Assembly: GCF_034931405.1 (NCBI RefSeq) | Contig: NZ_JAYGHA010000005.1 | Span: forward strand, 62,001 to 126,000 | Reading direction: 5' to 3' | DNA: 64,000 bases | From: RDYJ01 sp034931405 | GTDB lineage: Bacteria > Cyanobacteriota > Cyanobacteriia > Cyanobacteriales > Nostocaceae | Shown here: one piece after another, positions 61,113-64,000 of the stretch | Numbering within the stretch: position 1 is the first letter of the stretch | How the letters are laid out: every line of letters starts with the position of its first letter | Made by a program: the position numbers and the translations under genes | Notes under the pieces: model-generated | What the model saw: the letters and a program-made list of their open reading frames with translations, nothing else | Database searches by the model: none | Told to the model about the DNA's origin: nothing

Positions 61113-61589
61113 ATGAAAACTCCACTGATTTTGATTCCTAAACCCAAAGCTGAAGATAGTTTTGGCATTACTTTGGCTCCATTGTCTCTTGAGGAAATAT
61201 ATACCAAAGTTGATGATCCAGCTAATGGTGCAGTAGTAGTGATGAGTGGAATGGTTCGTAATCAAACAGATGGTAAAGCTGTGGTAGCTTTAGAATATCA
61301 AGCTTATGAGCCGATGGGTTTACAAGTATTTTACCAAATTGCGGCTAGTATTCGCAGAAAATGGTCTGATGTGAATCGAGTAGCAATATATCACCGGATT
61401 GGGCGGTTAAAAATTGGGGAAATCAGTGTGTTAGTTGCTGTGGGGTGTCCTCATCGTGGTGAGGCTTTTGCCGCTTGTCAGTATGCAATTGATACTCTTA
61501 AACATAATGCACCAATTTGGAAAAAGGAACATTGGCAAGATGGTTCTAGTTCTTGGGTAAGTATTGGTGCTTGTGAACAAGAATGTTGA
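61113..61589 (+). CDS. moaE: Molybdopterin synthase catalytic subunit
   Basis: I start at ATG 61113 (MKTPLILIPKPKAEDSF), 158 aa; an in-frame upstream start at 61053 would add 20 residues unlike the family. Signature blocks are GAVVVMSGMVRNQTDG, YHRIGRLKIGEISVLVAVGC then PHRGEAFAA, and APIWKKEHW with the catalytic lysines. With MoaD it transfers two sulfurs to precursor Z to make molybdopterin. Other moa genes are not in the window. The upstream gap is rich in hairpins. Confidence 0.95.
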   Translation: MKTPLILIPKPKAEDSFGITLAPLSLEEIYTKVDDPANGAVVVMSGMVRNQTDGKAVVALEYQAYEPMGLQVFYQIAASIRRKWSDVNRVAIYHRIGRLKIGEISVLVAVGCPHRGEAFAACQYAIDTLKHNAPIWKKEHWQDGSSSWVSIGACEQEC

Positions 61590-61708
61590 TGCCGTAAACT
61601 GTCATTGATTTACAGTATTTCGGTTTGTAACTATTTTGTGCAACCGCAAGGAATATGCCTTTAGACTAATTGTCGATATCAACATCATTCAGATGGGAAT
61701 AAAGGCAA

Positions 61709-62029
61709 ATGTGTTTAGTAAATATCTTTTGTCATGAGTTTGTTGTTGCTGTTTCCTTTGTAGCTTGCATTGCTGGTCTATGGTTACTGCGGGAGAACAA
61801 GAAACAAAAAGATGAAGCACAAGCAACAGAGGAAATACTGTTGAGAATGAGCTTTGCTTACTGGCTGGTTTATTGTATCGCTTTTGGAATTGAGAAAATG
61901 GTTTTACCACACTGGGAAGGTTTAACTATGATGTTAAGAATTACTATAGCTTTGTCATATTTGTTAACTTTTTCTTGTATTCTCAGTTTGCCATTACATA
62001 AATTTGCTGTGCATGAAGTTGAGGAATAG
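61709..62029 (+). CDS. Hypothetical small membrane protein
   Basis: The 106-aa frame (MCLVNIFCHEFVVAVSFVAC) has three hydrophobic segments (about 10-27, 48-66, 75-96) separated by a charged loop ENKKQKDEAQATEE. AAAGG lies five bases before the ATG. I do not recognise it. Composition and the membrane pattern make it likely real. Confidence 0.6.
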   Translation: MCLVNIFCHEFVVAVSFVACIAGLWLLRENKKQKDEAQATEEILLRMSFAYWLVYCIAFGIEKMVLPHWEGLTMMLRITIALSYLLTFSCILSLPLHKFAVHEVEE

Positions 62030-62041
62030 TTATCAACTATC

Positions 62042-62065
62042 AAAAAAGGAGCTACAAACGCTCCT
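62042..62065 (-). terminator. Intrinsic terminator of the clpS-DUF2103 operon
   Basis: On the minus strand AGGAGC and GCTCCT pair around a 7-base loop, followed by a run of five or six T. It ends 21 bp after the stop of the DUF2103 gene. Confidence 0.75.
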
Positions 62066-62085
62066 CCCTTGATTAATTGTCATAT

Positions 62086-62382
62086 TCATGCAATTTTCAT
62101 AGCGATCGCGATCGCTGTTTCCAGCTGTTCCTGTGCCAAAGTCGTGAGGATAAAAACCTCTTGCACCGTCTTACCCTGCCTAGCAATAACTTTATAACCC
62201 CCGCGAATGGGTACAGATACACGTAGCTGCATTTTTGGACAATGACCTTTCGCTCTGCCAATTACCGCTGGTGTAACGGTGTGAACGCCGTGATGCTGAC
62301 ATAACCGTTCTAAAATAGGAATTAGACCAGAAATGTGGGTAGAGTGATTCCAGACTAGTCTACCATCAGTAGGTTTGCTCAT
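62086..62382 (-). CDS. DUF2103-family putative metal-binding protein
   Basis: The 98-aa protein contains NHSTHISGLIPILERL, GRAKGHCPKMQLRVSVPI and the C-terminal VQEVFILT, as in DUF2103 proteins, where His and Cys residues are thought to bind a metal. It starts 5 bp after the clpS stop. Role unknown; the link with ClpS is conserved context at best. Confidence 0.72.
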   Translation of the reverse strand: MSKPTDGRLVWNHSTHISGLIPILERLCQHHGVHTVTPAVIGRAKGHCPKMQLRVSVPIRGGYKVIARQGKTVQEVFILTTLAQEQLETAIAIAMKIA

Positions 62383-62387
62383 GGTGA

Positions 62388-62711
62388 TTAAGCTGCTTCC
62401 AGGGGAGCCATTGTCAACCCCGCACGACGCAACTGTTGGTGATATAATTCCGCTGCTTCCTGGGGACCAACCCAGACGATCGCTTGTCCTTCATAATGTA
62501 CTTGGTTAGTGAGATCCCAGGCGCGATCGCCCGACATTCCCGGAATATATTTCATTAAACACTCAGCCACGTGCTGAAAAGTATTGAAATCATCATTTAA
62601 CACAATCACCTTATAATTAGGATAAGGTTTGCGAGTAACTTGATTGGTTTTCTCAGGTGTTACGGTTGGTGCTGAAGCCATCCCGTAAACAGCTGCAAGT
62701 CTTGCCACCAT
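62388..62711 (-). CDS. clpS: ATP-dependent Clp protease adaptor ClpS
   Basis: The core YKVIVLNDDFNTFQHVAECL, then VHYEGQAIVWVGPQEAAELY, is the ClpS fold. NDDFNT holds the residues that bind N-degron side chains. The N-terminal extension (about 25 residues) is needed for delivery to ClpC/ClpA. A start at internal Met 11 (MASAPTVTPE) is possible. It should direct N-end-rule substrates to the Clp protease. Confidence 0.93.
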   Translation of the reverse strand: MVARLAAVYGMASAPTVTPEKTNQVTRKPYPNYKVIVLNDDFNTFQHVAECLMKYIPGMSGDRAWDLTNQVHYEGQAIVWVGPQEAAELYHQQLRRAGLTMAPLEAA

Positions 62712-62832
62712 AAATGAATAAACTAAGTTTTACAAAACAACACTTCAAATAACCAGTTTAATTCATAAGTTTTTCATCAGCATTAATCTGTCAACTAATA
62801 GCTATTAATTATCAGCTTTTAATTAACCGTTA

Positions 62833-62944
62833 CTAGTACAACACGGCGTAAATAAACCAACCATTCTCAATCGCTAAAAAGCTTACGACCTATTATTTTT
62901 GACTTTTGAATGCATGACTTTTGACTTCCGCGAAGCGGTACTAG
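62833..62944. mobile_element. MITE-like element, CTAGTAC family, copy 2
   Basis: About 112 bp from CTAGTAC to GTACTAG, sharing the internal blocks of the 5412-5529 copy but with two TTTTGAC units interrupted by TGCATGA. The right terminus overlaps the proC stop codon. Confidence 0.7.
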
Positions 62945-63756
62945 CCCTTTCCCAATTCTTGAGAACGATGAGTAGCAGCTTTCACGGCTCTAATTAAAGC
63001 AGAGCGAAATCCCGCCTTTTCTAACTCACTGACTCCGGCTATAGTTGTTCCTCCAGGACTAGTAACTCTATCTTTGAGTTCTGCGGGATGGATTTTTGTT
63101 TCTTCTATAAGTTTAGCCGTTCCCAATACGGTATGTAAAGCTAATTGTTTAGCCACTGCTCTGGGTAAACCTGATGCCACTCCTCCATCAGATAAAGCTT
63201 CTATCATCAAAGCCACATAAGCAGGTCCGCTACCAGATAAGCCTGTCACCGCATCCATTAAAGATTCTGGAACTTCGACAACTTCCCCAACCGCTGAAAA
63301 AATCTGTTGTGCTGTTTGCTGATGACTAGGGTTAGTATAAGCACCCAAACAAATTGCCGTCATTCCTGCGCCCACTGTAGCGGGGGTATTAGGCATAGCG
63401 CGAACAACAGGCGTTTGGGGAAATGCAGCTTCTAGCTGTTTTAAAGGCACACCTGCCAAAATAGAAATAATTAGAGGTGGATTTTGTGTAGGTAAAATAT
63501 CGGCAAATTCTTGAGCGATCGCACTGAATATTTGGGGCTTAACAGCCAACATCACCGCTGCTTGAGCCTGAGCTAACACCAAACAATTATCCGTGGTTAC
63601 AGATACCCCATATTGCTGCTGTAAGAAAGCCCCGCGAGCCGCTTGGGGTTCACTAACTATCACTTCTGAACCTTGATAAATTCCCTGTGCAGTAAGGCGG
63701 GATAAGAGAGCTTCTCCCATTACCCCGCCACCAATCAAACCAAATTTAATAGTCAT
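62941..63756 (-). CDS. proC: Pyrroline-5-carboxylate reductase
   Basis: The NADP-binding start is FGLIGGGVMGEALLSRL, and the conserved blocks are VRAMPNTPATVGAGMTAIC and AVTGLSGSGPAYVALMIEAL then DGGVASGLPR. The last step of proline synthesis. The stop TAG is formed by the end of the CTAGTAC element and the start ATGACTATT lies in a heptamer array, so both gene ends are repeat-derived. It lies 82 bp after sepF on the same strand, the usual cyanobacterial order. Confidence 0.96.
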   Translation of the reverse strand: MTIKFGLIGGGVMGEALLSRLTAQGIYQGSEVIVSEPQAARGAFLQQQYGVSVTTDNCLVLAQAQAAVMLAVKPQIFSAIAQEFADILPTQNPPLIISILAGVPLKQLEAAFPQTPVVRAMPNTPATVGAGMTAICLGAYTNPSHQQTAQQIFSAVGEVVEVPESLMDAVTGLSGSGPAYVALMIEALSDGGVASGLPRAVAKQLALHTVLGTAKLIEETKIHPAELKDRVTSPGGTTIAGVSELEKAGFRSALIRAVKAATHRSQELGKG

Positions 63757-63795
63757 TTAGTTAATAGTCATTAGTTAATAGTCATTAGTCATTTA
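63748..63795. repeat. AGTCATT/AGTTAAT heptamer array including the proC start codon
   Basis: Tandem heptamers of TAGTCAT and TAGTTAA type fill the gap between sepF and proC. Read on the minus strand each TAGTCAT unit gives ATGACTA, which provides the proC ATG. Confidence 0.8.
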
Positions 63796-63838
63796 TCATA
63801 AGCATGAAGACAAAGGACAAATGACTAATTTAACTTGA

Positions 63839-64000
63839 TTATTGTGCCACGCGGTTGACTTCAGTTCCCCAAGTTGGAGTTGTACCTGTGGGACGAACGG
63901 GACGTGCTGGTGGTTGGGGTACTTCATGTAAAAAACCGCCTTGAGTGCTAACCTGCACACAGCTGGGTGTAAACAAAAAGATACTTTCACCAATGCGCTC
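63839..64000 (-). CDS. sepF: Cell division protein SepF, C-terminal end (5' part beyond window)
   Basis: The last 53 residues are present in frame with the window edge: ERIGESIFLFTPSCVQVST then QGGFLHEVPQPPARPV. The stretch IFLFTPS is the end of the SepF core, and the Pro-rich tail is typical of cyanobacterial SepF (Cdv2). SepF ties FtsZ to the membrane. Its position before proC agrees with the common cyanobacterial arrangement. Confidence 0.9.
   Translation of the reverse strand, partial: ERIGESIFLFTPSCVQVSTQGGFLHEVPQPPARPVRPTGTTPTWGTEVNRVAQ

Overview
The window looks like chromosomal DNA of a filamentous, probably heterocyst-forming cyanobacterium (Nostocales; an Anabaena/Dolichospermum/Nostoc-like genome). 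The evidence is AT-rich DNA with frequent HIP1 octamers (GCGATCGC), heptameric STRR repeats, cyanobacterial small palindromes, and typical cyanobacterial genes: bicA, sbtA/sbtB, a cyAbrB regulator, a pentapeptide-repeat protein, a plastid-lipid-associated (fibrillin) homologue, and sepF next to proC. The genus is an inference. I found no rRNA, tRNA, CRISPR array or intact insertion sequence.

Layout. 0-8 kb: end of a nucleoside/sugar ABC permease, a REC-GGDEF response regulator, a hybrid histidine kinase, a repeat-rich gap, a pentapeptide protein, a fibrillin-family protein and an SGNH hydrolase. 8-13 kb: a tiny one-TM protein, a PlsY-like/PEP-synthase-like fusion and cobL. 13-16 kb: a compact lipoxygenase gene directly after a P450 with CYP74-like features, a likely oxylipin operon. 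16-20 kb: accessory-looking stretch with a dead Uma2 gene, an FtsH-like M41 protease without AAA domain, a GIY-YIG gene, an unrecognised 42-aa/404-aa overlapping pair and a hicAB toxin-antitoxin locus. 20-31 kb: housekeeping (alaS, LpxB-like glycosyltransferase, family-4 uracil-DNA glycosylase, gatA) plus two divergent RodZ-like HTH genes. 31-35 kb: a divergent cluster-9 (Zn/Mn) ABC transporter. 35-41 kb: ExoD, a lipid kinase, then bicA, sbtB and sbtA: two bicarbonate uptake systems side by side. 41-53 kb: cupin, a serine recombinase with eroded catalytic residues, an unknown membrane protein, a GT39/PMT-type glycosyltransferase, a ClC channel, cyAbrB, Rrf2, cbiB and pyrR. 53-60 kb: a block of three histidine kinases and one response regulator on the minus strand, one kinase carrying a GAF domain with cyanobacteriochrome-like cysteines. 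60-64 kb: a structured gap, moaE, clpS, proC and the end of sepF.

Dispersed repeats are the strongest non-coding signal. At least seven copies of one GATCCCCGACTTCT hairpin family, two MITE-like families present twice each, a third MITE-like element, TAGAGACG-type palindromes and heptamer arrays sit in gene gaps. Several touch gene ends exactly, so that they provide start codons, stop codons or C-terminal tails (mntA-like ATPase, proC, cbiB, GT39, ClC, GGDEF protein, RodZ-like protein). All identifications rest on reading motifs by eye and on memory of the families; nothing was searched.
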